Shown: positions 9,101 through 13,932 of the stretch, piece by piece
How positions within the stretch are numbered: position 1 is the stretch's first letter
Layout: each line of letters starts with the position of its first letter
Source of the DNA: Bacillota bacterium
GTDB lineage: Bacteria; Bacillota; Clostridia; Saccharofermentanales; Saccharofermentanaceae
Reading direction: 5' to 3'
Length of the DNA: 16,944 bases
Assembly: GCA_023397475.1 (NCBI GenBank)
Contig: JAEWUD010000035.1
Span: 1 to 16,944, forward strand
The notes under the pieces: generated by a model
Told to the model about the DNA's origin: nothing
Database searches by the model: none
The model's input: the letters and a program-made list of their open reading frames with translations, nothing else
Program-made: the position numbers and the translations under genes

Positions 9101-10395
9101 TGAAGATTTTCTCTTTCGTTGGACACGCAGTTCTTGATCTGCTTGGATTCATCCCTGGTGTGGGCGAAATATTTGATATCATAAATATGCTCTGGTATTT
9201 TCACGAGGGAGACTTGCCGGCGGGTATTGCCTGTCTAGTATCCGCATTACCGGGAATTGGATCATTCATTGGCAGTACAATAAAACTTTCTTTCCCATGC
9301 ATTAGCAAAGCACTCCGTGCAGCAAATATTATCGAAACCGGATGTAAAGTCACAGCCAATACATATACTTTAATCTCGTCCGCACATGATATTGGACAAA
9401 AGTTAGGAAAAATTTACTACGATACGCAGGTTCTTGGAAAAGAAATTGATGCCTGGGATGTCGCCGGAATAGCACTGGATGCTGTTTCGATGGCATTTGT
9501 GGGACAAAGCTTCCTAAAAGATCTCAAAGCACTCGACCGTGCCCGGACCATGGAGCTCCACCCCGCCTGCTTCATCGCCGGCACCCAGATCACCGTACAG
9601 GGCAAAGACGGCGAAGCGACCGCCAAACCGATCGAAGAGATCGAGGCCGGCGACAAAGTCCTCGCGACCGACGCCGAGACCGGCGCGACCGAATACAAAG
9701 AAGTCGTCCGTGTTTTCGTCAAAGAGTCCGACACCCTCGTCCACCTCACCGTCAACGGCGAAGAGATCACGACCACGCCCGACCACCCGTTCTTCGTCGG
9801 CGACGACTGGATCGCGGCGGGCGACCTCCGCGAAGGCGACCTCCTGACCCTGGCCGACGGCACGACGGCCCCTCTCGAAAAGATCCGCATCGAGACCCTC
9901 GACGCGCCCGTCACCGTTTACAACTTCGAAGTCGCCGACTTCCACACCTACTACGTTGGAAACACGCAGATCCTGGTGCATAATGATTGTAAATCCGGAA
10001 GTGCCACCCCGGACATCGGCACGGGCGGAAACAAGACGTCGGTTGCGGGAGAGAGTAAGACAGTTGATGTTGAGAGCACAAACAAAGTATTAAACAGTAA
10101 AGGTGTTCCTTATCCTGATGTCGAAGTAAGTGGTTATGGAAAAGTAAAACTTCCATCAGGACCTTATGCACCAAACAACAGTACGTTACTAAGATCAAAG
10201 TTTACAAATCCTTACAAGGAACAATTTAAGACATGGTGGATAGAGCAAGGAAGAATTTGGCCAGAAGGAGAAGTGAATGTTCACCACATAAAACCATTAT
10301 CAAAAGGCGGAGATAATAGTTTCGAGAACCTTGTGCCCTTAATACAACCTGATGAACATCAACCGTTCACGAGTTGGTGGAGAAATTATCCTTAG
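1..10395 (+). CDS. Rhs/YD-repeat polymorphic toxin with Hint and C-terminal HNH nuclease (5' partial)
   Basis: The frame is open from base 1 to the TAG at 10393-10395, giving 3464 codons in the window; the true start and any signal peptide lie upstream. Domain order by nucleotide: Thr/Pro linker 1-120; DUF5057/ThuA-like domain about 154-987; carboxypeptidase-regulatory-like fold about 1222-1440; InlB B-repeat-like module about 1468-1680; Ig/FN3-like repeats about 1696-3460; PKD-like module about 3460-3710; a second regulatory-like fold about 3720-3960; unassigned region 3960-5215; Rhs entry motif GDPVDFMTGAYLDS at 5236-5277; many YD repeats of the form YxYDxxGN to about 8900; Rhs core ending DPFGL at 9079-9093; pre-toxin, Hint and toxin to the end. 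In this family the YD shell encloses the toxin, which is released by proteolysis. I infer an exported or surface-bound contact-dependent toxin. The immunity gene follows 27 bases after the stop. Confidence 0.93.
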   Translation, partial: ATPTSAPTVTPTPTPTPTPTPTPTPTPTPTPTPTPTPTPVSENFEYDLGKKEIKVLSIYPRTNVVESKFELFLETHPLPDDLSLSIDSVYLTAFNGDPNKYLKDAQGNYQYDLVTVGVADANYYMDISGVARVALKDYIQHGFGFLTFHNTICIGDTGTNPVPAGQGMYAPTSTITPLIGYHWNMDALILDTVKIVTTPTNIVGNSSGSDNILQNSLRIRKEGQIVQYPFNLMTGEKLAIDNGNYYTLDANTSHSINEFAYGDVWVDYSTSLINTGSILSSYGGRTGTNNFYLTTTGNVGMSQMGHRSNFSDDEIQLMINTMFYLSQKPKCELCENREVDIIWDSSTLSSKLQQFSDGCFELGSNITLPADWVPISGFTGHFFTNNYTVSYDPELPEINRKIFQDSAKMEGLALDSSGHTLSFVDITLGNENNTYTTTTDISGKYSISGISAGTYSISINGDEALPVYVIGDIEIKLPIIQNITTESESYSVEFVPNLDNVTGVPPATLYTLSGTSIVLPANTFSRQYFEFLSWDNGIEDYLPGDLYEVTSNLVFSAVWKDYRDFTSPTVTGISPDVARLGQSAVLKISAIDNASVASISAFYRAVGTEEWIFIGESASSNNISKILWNTQGLNGDYQVRAIAKDTSGNLSSNQVYREYSVDTTGISKIIIDQAEAFSNYAKITWNEVPDDDFAYFQVEQLVEGEYVAVGVVANTMGFFVQNLLPNTQYDFRVVGYDNLNNRGEASDIVTLTTISDTVKPQITEVSPVQSRYKDHISLSATVTDNVGCSSMTISYRMLQGAWTELVTLNASVIQSENSFSYEWDISGLPEGTIYVMFTAADEAGNENFVIDGAPIECEYVIDRTAPAAVTNLIAEGDGGCVELTWDIPAESDVSHYLVYRSTDAVNFNSIGECSTLNYFDTTVSYDSTYQYQLVAVDIAGNSSAFSESIETMVSPDFIAPQIRSISPKRGNNVTANANIQILATDNAALDSVFVEYSPSGMNQWQTIASQEASDQYFVLSTAWNTTGLPDGIYDFRAKATDENGNSSEYYSYSYLLDTAAPQAANVTLTQGNWQIDLLWGVSPEIDFAKYEIYRKAEGETKYSYVTEQTSTSYTDMNVVPESTYTYMIKSYDKCGNHVDSNSVSGIAYRIDTVAPVAFATETVTTIAGNSFALDATGSSDNVGIVSYEWNMGGGNTLTGSQVIFSYAEPGDYNVVLTVRDDYGNSDTANCFVKVYGPEEAGIATVKIVNTEEVPIPGANVYLRTSSGDSLSFIANDEGEITLAATPSMYSVAAYAPDYLPNEKIITVIGGATQSFTLPLTKGDLVTGAVSSHLMSFEEMIAYGIDFEDETNLVQYKFEIQLTFQQKPIPVVYEYIFDGESYIPAGNPGIPIQIHGIGSEYINNVETPILAYVRTTQEIAWLKNMYLVTLGVINNAGEQFYLSDCYGELKLSGPVSLAATRPEGGPGGAIMSPNAGVSSTQDESQNVDNGAQITENGSQTSNEVLQDAGSYPFATKYAGSSGYVQDMYYIGGQQKSSVSWCVKSDTAGTYDIGAHFQGNLQPFNVPVSADFVTSQEFYLEGAGILIRLMPEQSAYIGENYFIQFAVENTSSSPIYTLTTTFGEYVDPGYSYKVKVIDGNTGELIEYEGSRPPRFNMDVPTECRSIPVTYGGESLSIKMLMPGESIYGTFCTTFKGDGDPSKVYYELLEYLVTDLSETNTAVKVSVEPIPSHITQYNVKVITVDTLWGDPVDFMTGAYLDSVSTLSVSGATTLSLDFDYNSLSTDKKGEVGYGWSHAYENEIRVEEGQTRFYWTPTNFLSFIPDTAIENTAFGTIVDGEIVLQENTSLAADYTCISYGMKGYTLSRDASGLYVMRSPLGDIYEFNTDGKLTKICDASGRMITLAHQDLLTTITDASSGMHLYLHYDAAGHITSVTDDTGRSSTFSYTGDYLTSFTNPLGETITYTYDAAGKLSEVKNDSGLVAVSNTYDGTGRVLTQDDGDAATPLTIFTYTDDSETGSTHVEITDRNGNTLKAKTDRFGRLLSTVDQNGNGSIFTYDLSGYLISETNSVGNTVYYEYDSNGNRSIVRDMYSNATQFSYDDRGNITSITGADGTSYSYTYDNRNLLISEKDEYGINTAYTYNDSAQILTKSISGKGTQSYEYTGGRLSTTTDLAGNSMTYQYDAVGNLISLTDREGAVTSFAYDILGRVISKTNALGGTITYEYDNVGNQTRITDEKGNSTVFEYANGRLVKQIYPDGTFISYKYDGEGNVIQQIDPDGKITNTIYDGVGNPIKSMIGDLTETYTFDGSNNLLTSTDANGMTTSYSYYPNGSLYQITYPDGTRDLYTYNERWQLINVTDGANHVTSYEYDAAGNVTCVRDALGNETRSLFDSYGNLLSTTDPLGNKTSYTYDVMGNCISKTDALGQTYHFEYDKENRLISTWTDTSIGTIRNSYKYDALGRVIESIDANGNSWYVSYDATGNVLEIKDAMGNIVSQNTYNNLNQVVTSTDALGTASQFSYNEAGAISNVVACLNTTSQSSTVYSYDQYGRIESVVDPLQGTTINEFDNTGNITSQTDPNGGSTSFEYDSMGRITAVINAIGSEFNYIYNSSGLLSESTNGRGQVSHFTYDAIGRITSMTDELGTIHYTYDKNSNLLTIQDENGTISRQYDAMNRVTTYTDCNGKTIKYGSDELGNLITLTYPGGRIVRYSYNIDCSLKKVTDWNGRETVYTYNANGQMISVSRPDGSVENYGYDAKGQRISQENTNGTTSINSYQYGYDNAGNITTISNSESISPEGLSDVLMTYDSANRLLTFNGEVIRYDNDGNMLYGPLNGVMTEFTYDCRNRLVRAGDTTYEYDAENQRTAVSDSSKRIEYITNSNSSLSQILSSTVYTKTSNGQYSTTGTETNYIYGIGLTAEESSERGYLTYHFNQIGSTTAITDASGRIVRSFAYGTYGELLGGETDGIQFLYNGQYGIVTDDNGLYQMRSRYYNADIKRFINQDILYGNISDSQSMNRYAYVQGNPINALDPFGLSAMKIFSFVGHAVLDLLGFIPGVGEIFDIINMLWYFHEGDLPAGIACLVSALPGIGSFIGSTIKLSFPCISKALRAANIIETGCKVTANTYTLISSAHDIGQKLGKIYYDTQVLGKEIDAWDVAGIALDAVSMAFVGQSFLKDLKALDRARTMELHPACFIAGTQITVQGKDGEATAKPIEEIEAGDKVLATDAETGATEYKEVVRVFVKESDTLVHLTVNGEEITTTPDHPFFVGDDWIAAGDLREGDLLTLADGTTAPLEKIRIETLDAPVTVYNFEVADFHTYYVGNTQILVHNDCKSGSATPDIGTGGNKTSVAGESKTVDVESTNKVLNSKGVPYPDVEVSGYGKVKLPSGPYAPNNSTLLRSKFTNPYKEQFKTWWIEQGRIWPEGEVNVHHIKPLSKGGDNSFENLVPLIQPDEHQPFTSWWRNYP
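154..987 (+). other. DUF5057/ThuA-like N-terminal domain of the Rhs protein
   Basis: Residues 52-329 (numbered from the first codon in the window) begin EIKVLSIYP and end near NTMFYLSQKP. Landmarks are DLVTVGVADANY (a Rossmann-like strand and turn), GFGFLTFHNTIC (a second strand reaching a His), and NFYLTTTGNVGMSQMGH at 868-918. As I recall the DUF5057 family, related to class I glutamine-amidotransferase/ThuA-like folds, it has the same order of motifs (FNANPDSYLK-like, GHDT-like, NFYLTT, QTGH). Here HNT stands where GHDT is usual. The function of the domain is unknown. A CxxC pair (CELC) follows directly at about 991-1005. The family assignment is from memory of motif patterns. Confidence 0.6.
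5236..9093 (+). other. Rhs/YD-repeat shell and Rhs core boundary
   Basis: The segment opens with GDPVDFMTGAYLDS and GYGWSHAYENEI, which match the DUF6531-type entry of Rhs proteins. It continues through dozens of YD repeats (for example YTYDAAGKLSEV, YEYDSNGNRSIV, YTYDNRNLLISE). It ends in the conserved Rhs core, with RSRYYNADIKRFINQD at about 8956-9000 and YVQGNPINALDPFGL at 9049-9093. DPFGL is the usual boundary between the constant core and the variable C-terminal toxin. Known Rhs/TcC structures form a hollow beta-shell around the toxin. Confidence 0.92.
9094..9540 (+). other. Pre-toxin hydrophobic segment after the Rhs core
   Basis: Directly after DPFGL comes LDLLGFIPGVGEIFDIINMLWYF, then AGIACLVSALPGIGSFIG. 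These are two hydrophobic, Gly-rich stretches that could span or insert into a membrane. The LGFIPGVGE pattern is typical of pre-toxin regions of polymorphic toxins (PT-TG-like). The role is unproven; translocation or membrane insertion is an inference. The DNA here is AT-rich, unlike the Hint segment that follows. Confidence 0.6.
9568..9984 (+). other. Hint autoprotease domain in a GC-rich island
   Basis: Residues 3190-3328 form a Hint domain of the PT-HINT type. The nucleophile is Cys in ACFIAGTQITV (codon 9568-9570). Block B is TTTPDHPFFV, with the expected Thr and His. The C-terminal block is VYNFEVADFHTYYVGN, ending in LVHN at 9973-9984. In polymorphic toxins this module is thought to cut off the C-terminal toxin. 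Asn is followed by Asp, not Cys/Ser/Thr, so splicing as an intein is not expected. The coding DNA is far richer in GC than its flanks: 43 of 60 bases are G or C at 9781-9840. Confidence 0.9.
9991..10392 (+). other. C-terminal HNH-type nuclease toxin domain
   Basis: The last 134 residues follow the Hint module. After a Gly/Ser/Thr-rich linker the tip reads WPEGEVNVHHIKPLSKGGD, then NSFENLVPL and DEHQPF. The HH pair (codons 10282-10287), Asn in FENL (10327-10329) and His in DEHQ (10357-10359) fit the H-N-H pattern of the beta-beta-alpha-metal nucleases found as toxin tips of Rhs and WapA-type proteins. I infer a metal-dependent DNase; RNA cannot be excluded. The exact HNH subfamily was not determined. 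The DNA is AT-rich, as in the immunity gene. Confidence 0.82.
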
Positions 10396-10421
10396 AGAAG
10401 ATAGCGTGGAGGGTTCAAATT

Positions 10422-10925
10422 ATGCAAGGATTAAATAAACTTATTGAGATTGCTGCGAACAGACAAGAGTTTCATTTGGAGATACTAGATTCTGATGGCA
10501 AGCAGGTTAATGTAGCATTCATAATGAAGCCGGGTGCGGATGAAAGTCAAATACAAATATTGAATAATGGAATCGGGAATAGATTGCCAGTTCTATACAA
10601 GAAGTTTCTAAAACAATATAACGGTGCTCGTCTATATGATTACAAAGGACTTGGTGGATTTCAATTTCTTGGCTGTGACGAGATTATTCATGCCAATAAT
10701 TTTGCGAAGGCGACTTTTGAGGATGATTGGAATGATAGTCTTCTAGTTTTTGCAAAATACATCGGAGAATGCAATTACTTGGCTTTTGATACATCAAGCA
10801 AAGATGAAAGAGTTATTGATTGTTTTTTTGAAGAATTGCCTAGAGATTGGAATGTAATTGCAAGCAATTTTGATAGCTTCCTCCAGATGCTAATTGAGTC
10901 AGAAGGAAGTTTGTATTGGTTATAA
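10422..10925 (+). CDS. SUKH (SMI1/KNR4) family immunity protein
   Basis: A 167-residue cytoplasmic-type protein with no signal peptide or membrane segment. The SMI1/KNR4 signature LPVLYKKFLKQYNG lies at residues 55-68, followed by the GGFQFLGCDEI strand-turn and a C-terminal FDSFLQML helix. SUKH proteins are known immunity partners of nuclease toxins in polymorphic-toxin loci. Its position directly after an HNH tip, 27 bases beyond the toxin stop, makes neutralisation of that nuclease the likely job. The ATG at 10422 is preceded by GGAGGG at 10408-10413 with an 8-base spacer. An upstream start at 10374 would overlap the toxin and lacks such a site. The gene is very AT-rich (17 of 60 G+C at 10801-10860), in contrast with the GC-rich gene after it. 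Confidence 0.85.
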   Translation: MQGLNKLIEIAANRQEFHLEILDSDGKQVNVAFIMKPGADESQIQILNNGIGNRLPVLYKKFLKQYNGARLYDYKGLGGFQFLGCDEIIHANNFAKATFEDDWNDSLLVFAKYIGECNYLAFDTSSKDERVIDCFFEELPRDWNVIASNFDSFLQMLIESEGSLYWL

Positions 10926-11055
10926 GAATAATCTCGGTCTTGGGGTAACTATCGACAAGAAAAATTTGAACTGCATACAAGTTCACGGTTCACTAATTCT
11001 TGATACGGCCAAGTACCCAGATCACCATCTCCCACCCCCCAACCGCCTCCCGCGG

Positions 11056-11064
11056 TGGTATAAT
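11056..11064 (+). promoter_or_regulatory. Extended -10 promoter for the acyl-CoA synthetase gene
   Basis: TGGTATAAT is a perfect extended -10 element, 59 bases before the gene start. The expected -35 position (11036-11041) is C-rich and has no TTGACA-like match, as is common for extended -10 promoters. The rest of the 197-base gap 10926-11122 shows only a small inverted repeat, TGAACT/AGTTCA, at 10967-10972 and 10980-10985, and no clear terminator for the immunity gene. Confidence 0.6.
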
Positions 11065-11086
11065 ATTCATCGGTTAACGTTTACAA

Positions 11087-11105
11087 CGCGCTATTTTTTC
11101 GCGCG
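11087..11105 (+). promoter_or_regulatory. Small GC stem-loop in the synthetase leader
   Basis: CGCGC at 11087-11091 and GCGCG at 11101-11105 flank a 9-base T-rich loop. They lie just upstream of the GGGAG ribosome binding site at 11111-11115. The hairpin would sit in the 5' leader if transcription starts near 11071. It may be incidental; a five-pair stem is weak evidence. Confidence 0.25.
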
Positions 11106-11122
11106 ATTTTGGGAGTTGTGTT

Positions 11123-12829
11123 ATGGGCAAGAAGAATTATCCCCTGTATGAGACGACGGTTTTCAGAGATTTTCGCGTGATGATTGAGAATGTCGCCGAG
11201 CGGCACCCTGACCGGATTGCCTTCTCGTATAAGGAGGACCCGGCGAAGGCCCAGATTGACCGGACGTATGCCGAGGTCAGAGATCACGTGCGTGACCTGG
11301 GGACGGGTCTGATCGGGCGCGGCTGGCGCGACCGGCATGTGGCGCTGATCGGAGAAGCTTCGTATGAGTGGATCTGTTCGTATTACGCGCTGATGGCGAT
11401 CAGGGCGGTGATCGTTCCGATCGATAAGGACATGCCGGTCAAGGATATCGCGGATATCATGCGGACGGCGGAGTGTTTCGCGGTGATGTACGGGGCGTCG
11501 GCGGAGGAGAAGATCCGGGCAGCGCGCGGCGAGGTGCCGACGCTGGATAGTCTGGTCTGCCTGGATCAGCCGGGCCTGGACGGCGCGGTCGCGATCGCGG
11601 AGATCGTCGCGGATGGCGCGGAGAAGTTCTCGCAGGGCGACAATTCCTATTATGATTACCAGATTGACATCGACGCGCTGGCGACGATTGTTTTCACGAG
11701 CGGGACGACGGGGCAGGGTAAGGGCGTCATGCTGTCGCAGAAGAACATCACGCTCGATATGACCAACGGGATGTATCTTTTCGCGATATCGCCGAAGACG
11801 GTGAATTTCCTGCCGCCGCATCACACGTTCTGCTCGACGGTGATCTTCGTCGGGCACTTCGCGCAGGGGTCGACGGTGTATCTGTCGAGCGGCCTGCGGT
11901 ACATCGCGACCGAGATCAAGGAGCAGCAGCCGACGCACCTGGTGCTGGTACCGCTTTTTCTCGAAAAGCTCCACGCGCGCATCTGGTCAACGGCCGAGAA
12001 GCAGGGCAAGGCCAAGCTTCTGCGACGCATGATGAAGGTGAGTAACGCGCTGCGGCGGGTCGGGATCGATCTGCGGCGGACGCTTTTCAAGAGCGTGCTG
12101 GCATCGTTCGGCGGCAAACTCGAGATGGTCATCAGCGGCGGAGCGGCCCTCAATCCGAGTGTGATCGAGACCTTCGACGCGCTCGGCGTGACGATCCTGA
12201 ACGGCTACGGCATCACGGAATGTGCGCCGCTGGTCTCCTGTAATCGCAACCGCTTGCAGAAAAAGGGGAGCGTCGGAATTCCGATCCTGCACCAGGATGT
12301 GCGGATCGATCAACCCGACGCGAACGGCGAGGGAGAGATCTGCGTCAAAGGACCGAACGTAATGCTCGGCTACTATAAGGATCCGGAGGCGACGGCCAGA
12401 GCGATCGACGCAGACGGTTATTTCCACACCGGCGATTACGGCCGGTTGGACGACGAGGGCTGGCTCTACATCACGGGGCGGCTCAAGAATCTGATCATCC
12501 TGAGTAACGGCAAGAACGTGTATCCCGAAGAAATCGAGACGGAGATCGGTCGCCTCGAGGCCGTCGAAGAAGTCGTCGTATACGCCGGCGAGAGCCGGTC
12601 GAATAAGAGCCGCGAGGTGATTGTCGCCGAGATTTTCCCGAACGAAGAAGTTGTGCAGAAGCTCGGAATCACGGACAAGCAGAAATATTTCGAGGAGCAG
12701 ATCAAGCTCATCAACAAAGAGGCGGTCTCCTATAAGGCCGTTAACATGGTGCGCATTCGCGGCGAGGAATTCCCCAAGAACACCTCGCGCAAGATCGTGC
12801 GCTTTCGGATTGATAAGAGTATTGATTGA
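11123..12829 (+). CDS. AMP-forming acyl-CoA synthetase (long-chain fatty acid-CoA ligase family)
   Basis: A 568-residue ANL-superfamily enzyme that should activate a carboxylic acid with ATP to an acyl-adenylate and transfer it to CoA. The motifs are in the usual order: P-loop-like TSGTTGQGKG at residues 192-201, GYGITE at 361-366, HTGD at 435-438 (Asp binds the AMP ribose), the hinge motif GRLKN at 452-456, NGKNVYPEEIE after it, and the C-terminal lysine in SRKIVRF (about K557). Length and architecture fit bacterial FadD15-like long-chain ligases, but chain length cannot be read from the sequence. A vinylogous role in O-acyl activation for other pathways is possible. The start is supported by GGGAG at 11111-11115, 7 bases from ATG. 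The gene is strongly GC-rich (43 of 60 at 11581-11640). Confidence 0.9.
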   Translation: MGKKNYPLYETTVFRDFRVMIENVAERHPDRIAFSYKEDPAKAQIDRTYAEVRDHVRDLGTGLIGRGWRDRHVALIGEASYEWICSYYALMAIRAVIVPIDKDMPVKDIADIMRTAECFAVMYGASAEEKIRAARGEVPTLDSLVCLDQPGLDGAVAIAEIVADGAEKFSQGDNSYYDYQIDIDALATIVFTSGTTGQGKGVMLSQKNITLDMTNGMYLFAISPKTVNFLPPHHTFCSTVIFVGHFAQGSTVYLSSGLRYIATEIKEQQPTHLVLVPLFLEKLHARIWSTAEKQGKAKLLRRMMKVSNALRRVGIDLRRTLFKSVLASFGGKLEMVISGGAALNPSVIETFDALGVTILNGYGITECAPLVSCNRNRLQKKGSVGIPILHQDVRIDQPDANGEGEICVKGPNVMLGYYKDPEATARAIDADGYFHTGDYGRLDDEGWLYITGRLKNLIILSNGKNVYPEEIETEIGRLEAVEEVVVYAGESRSNKSREVIVAEIFPNEEVVQKLGITDKQKYFEEQIKLINKEAVSYKAVNMVRIRGEEFPKNTSRKIVRFRIDKSID

Positions 12830-12835
12830 GTATAT

Positions 12836-12919
12836 GGTCCGGGGCGCAGGGACGGTTTTCGCGAAAAGGACCTACAAATCGGCAGAGTGAAAAAGAACGA
12901 CTTATCGATTTCGTGAAAA
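12836..12919 (+). promoter_or_regulatory. Palindromic sites between the synthetase and STAS-like genes
   Basis: The 174-base gap holds a perfect 12-base palindrome, TTTTCGCGAAAA, at 12856-12867 and a near copy, TTTCGTGAAAA, at 12909-12919. A further GCGCGAAAAAC lies near 12936. The first palindrome sits inside a GGTCC/GGACC stem (12836-12840 with 12868-12872). These could be a repeated operator or a folded 3' end of the synthetase mRNA. No T-tract and no convincing -35/-10 pair were seen. Confidence 0.3.
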
Positions 12920-13003
12920 GTGACTCTATGCCTGTGCGCGAAAAACACTAAAAAAGATAACAGAACGAGAAGCTCCGCGCGTGCATACTCCCCAGGAGGC
13001 CAA

Positions 13004-13405
13004 ATGACCCAAGATTTCGACTCGACGCTTCCATTGGGAACCCGGACACATTCGATGAAGCTCGCGTTTCACGGCGGCGAGATCTATTTCCTGCACCTCG
13101 ATGCGTTCGGCGACAGGGAGGATCTGGTACTCGCGCGAATTGTCGCCGACGCGCCGACAATGCTTCGCCCGTCGTATCCGGCTTTTGTCGGGGTGAATGT
13201 CGACGAGACGGTTCTGACGTCTAGCATTATTACGGCGGTTGCGAGCGTGCTCGCGGATAAACGCAAGGTTTTCAGAAAGGTCGCGATCGTCGGCTGTGGT
13301 GGGAAAGACAGGCGCGTATTTGAGCGAGCTTTAACGGAGGTGGGGGTGGATTACCCGGTCGCCTTTATCAATGACTTCGAGAAAGCCAAGGAGTGGTTGA
13401 TCTGA
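13004..13405 (+). CDS. Small STAS-like (SpoIIAA-like) protein, function unknown
   Basis: A 133-residue soluble protein without signal peptide or membrane segment. The C-terminal half has an alternating strand-helix pattern: YPAFVGVNVDETVLTS, a helix, FRKVAIVGCGGKDRRVFERAL, VDYPVAFINDFEKAKEWL. The pattern 'KVAIVG ... F.d..kAkeWL' resembles the SpoIIAA-like/STAS-like family of small alpha/beta proteins, some of which act as anti-sigma-factor antagonists or bind lipid. I found no decisive residue, so function stays open. The ATG at 13004 follows AGGAGG at 12994-12999 with a short 4-base gap. An in-frame GTG at 12920 lacks such a site. The gene stands alone between the synthetase and a long non-coding gap. 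Confidence 0.6.
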   Translation: MTQDFDSTLPLGTRTHSMKLAFHGGEIYFLHLDAFGDREDLVLARIVADAPTMLRPSYPAFVGVNVDETVLTSSIITAVASVLADKRKVFRKVAIVGCGGKDRRVFERALTEVGVDYPVAFINDFEKAKEWLI

Positions 13406-13519
13406 GAATCGACCATCGAAACTATGGCGCGGATTAATAGTCGCGCTGCGCGCTCCGATAAATATGTTACATCACGTCCCCAGCCCACGAAGTAGTAAAA
13501 GGTCAGGCGGATCACTGTT

Positions 13520-13720
13520 TTCACGGTAACATTGACGAATAACCTCCTTCTTACTCAATGAGGAAGTATAAAATCATGAGGCTCATCAGATTCTCGTGGT
13601 TATCATTGACGAATAATGTCTTTCTTGTTCAGCGAGGCACATACGAAGCTTTAAAATAATTCTTGTTTCCTATGCAAAGTATTGATAAATATATACCCAA
13701 TTAACGGTAATCATTGGTAA
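13520..13720. repeat. Relic units of the 74-75 bp hairpin/linker repeat
   Basis: The 527-base gap 13406-13932 has no gene. CATTGACGAATAA occurs at 13530-13542 and again at 13604-13616, exactly 74 bases apart, with related upstream bases (TTCACGGTAA and TTCTCGTGGTTAT). A weaker copy, ATTGATAAATA, is at 13681-13691, and ATCATTGGTAAAT lies at 13710-13722. GCACATACGAA at 13637-13647 equals the left hairpin arm of the array at 16397-16944 and lies 34 bases after the linker start, against 33 in that array. These look like decayed copies of the same family. The leading part 13406-13500 shows only a GCGCG/CGCGC mini-stem at 13427-13446 without a T-tract. Confidence 0.7.
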
Positions 13721-13788
13721 ATCAGGCAATCCACAAGGCCGGCCCAATTAACGTTTGTCTTTTCGTTCAGGTGATTGCGTTGGCACTC

Positions 13789-13817
13789 TTGTTTTTTCGC
13801 GTTGCAAGCTGTACAAT
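13789..13817 (+). promoter_or_regulatory. Promoter of the AbrB-ABC operon
   Basis: TTGTTT at 13789-13794 and TACAAT at 13812-13817 are separated by 17 bases and fit a vegetative sigma promoter (3 of 6 and 5 of 6 consensus bases). Transcription would start near 13824, leaving a leader of about 110 bases. No better pair was seen in the gap. Confidence 0.5.
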
Positions 13818-13826
13818 CGGAATAAA

Positions 13827-13855
13827 AAGTATTACAAGTAAGAAAAGTAATACTT
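13827..13855 (+). promoter_or_regulatory. Inverted repeat, candidate operator of the AbrB-ABC operon
   Basis: AAGTATTAC at 13827-13835 and GTAATACTT at 13847-13855 are perfect inverted repeats of 9 bases, 11 bases apart. They lie just downstream of the proposed -10 element. An AT-rich dyad at the start site is a typical place for repressor binding, and the first gene of the operon encodes a DNA-binding protein. Autoregulation is an inference. A hairpin in the leader RNA is the alternative. Confidence 0.5.
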
Positions 13856-13932
13856 AGAATCACAGATTACCACGATCGGAATAGATCACAACCTCTATAG
13901 ATCAAGTTTTCTCACACAAAGGAGGCCGCCAC

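Noticed and set aside
9417..9981. Genes antisense to the Hint segment
   Set aside because: Long open frames there are by-products of the GC-rich island; they lack ribosome binding sites and recognisable domains, and the sense frame has a complete Hint motif set.
9568..9990. Splicing intein inside the Rhs gene
   Set aside because: The C-terminal block ends His-Asn-Asp, with no Cys, Ser or Thr directly after Asn, and the context (YD shell before, toxin after) is that of a toxin-releasing Hint domain.
10374..10421. Upstream start for the SUKH gene overlapping the toxin
   Set aside because: It would add 16 residues that overlap the toxin end and has no ribosome binding site, whereas ATG at 10422 has GGAGGG at good distance.
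11081..11974. 297-codon antisense gene opposite the acyl-CoA synthetase
   Set aside because: Its product is an Arg/Asp/His-rich composition typical of reading a GC-rich gene backwards, with no domain; the sense gene has all family motifs.
13427..13446. Rho-independent terminator after the STAS-like gene
   Set aside because: The GCGCG/CGCGC stem is only five pairs and is followed by no T-tract.
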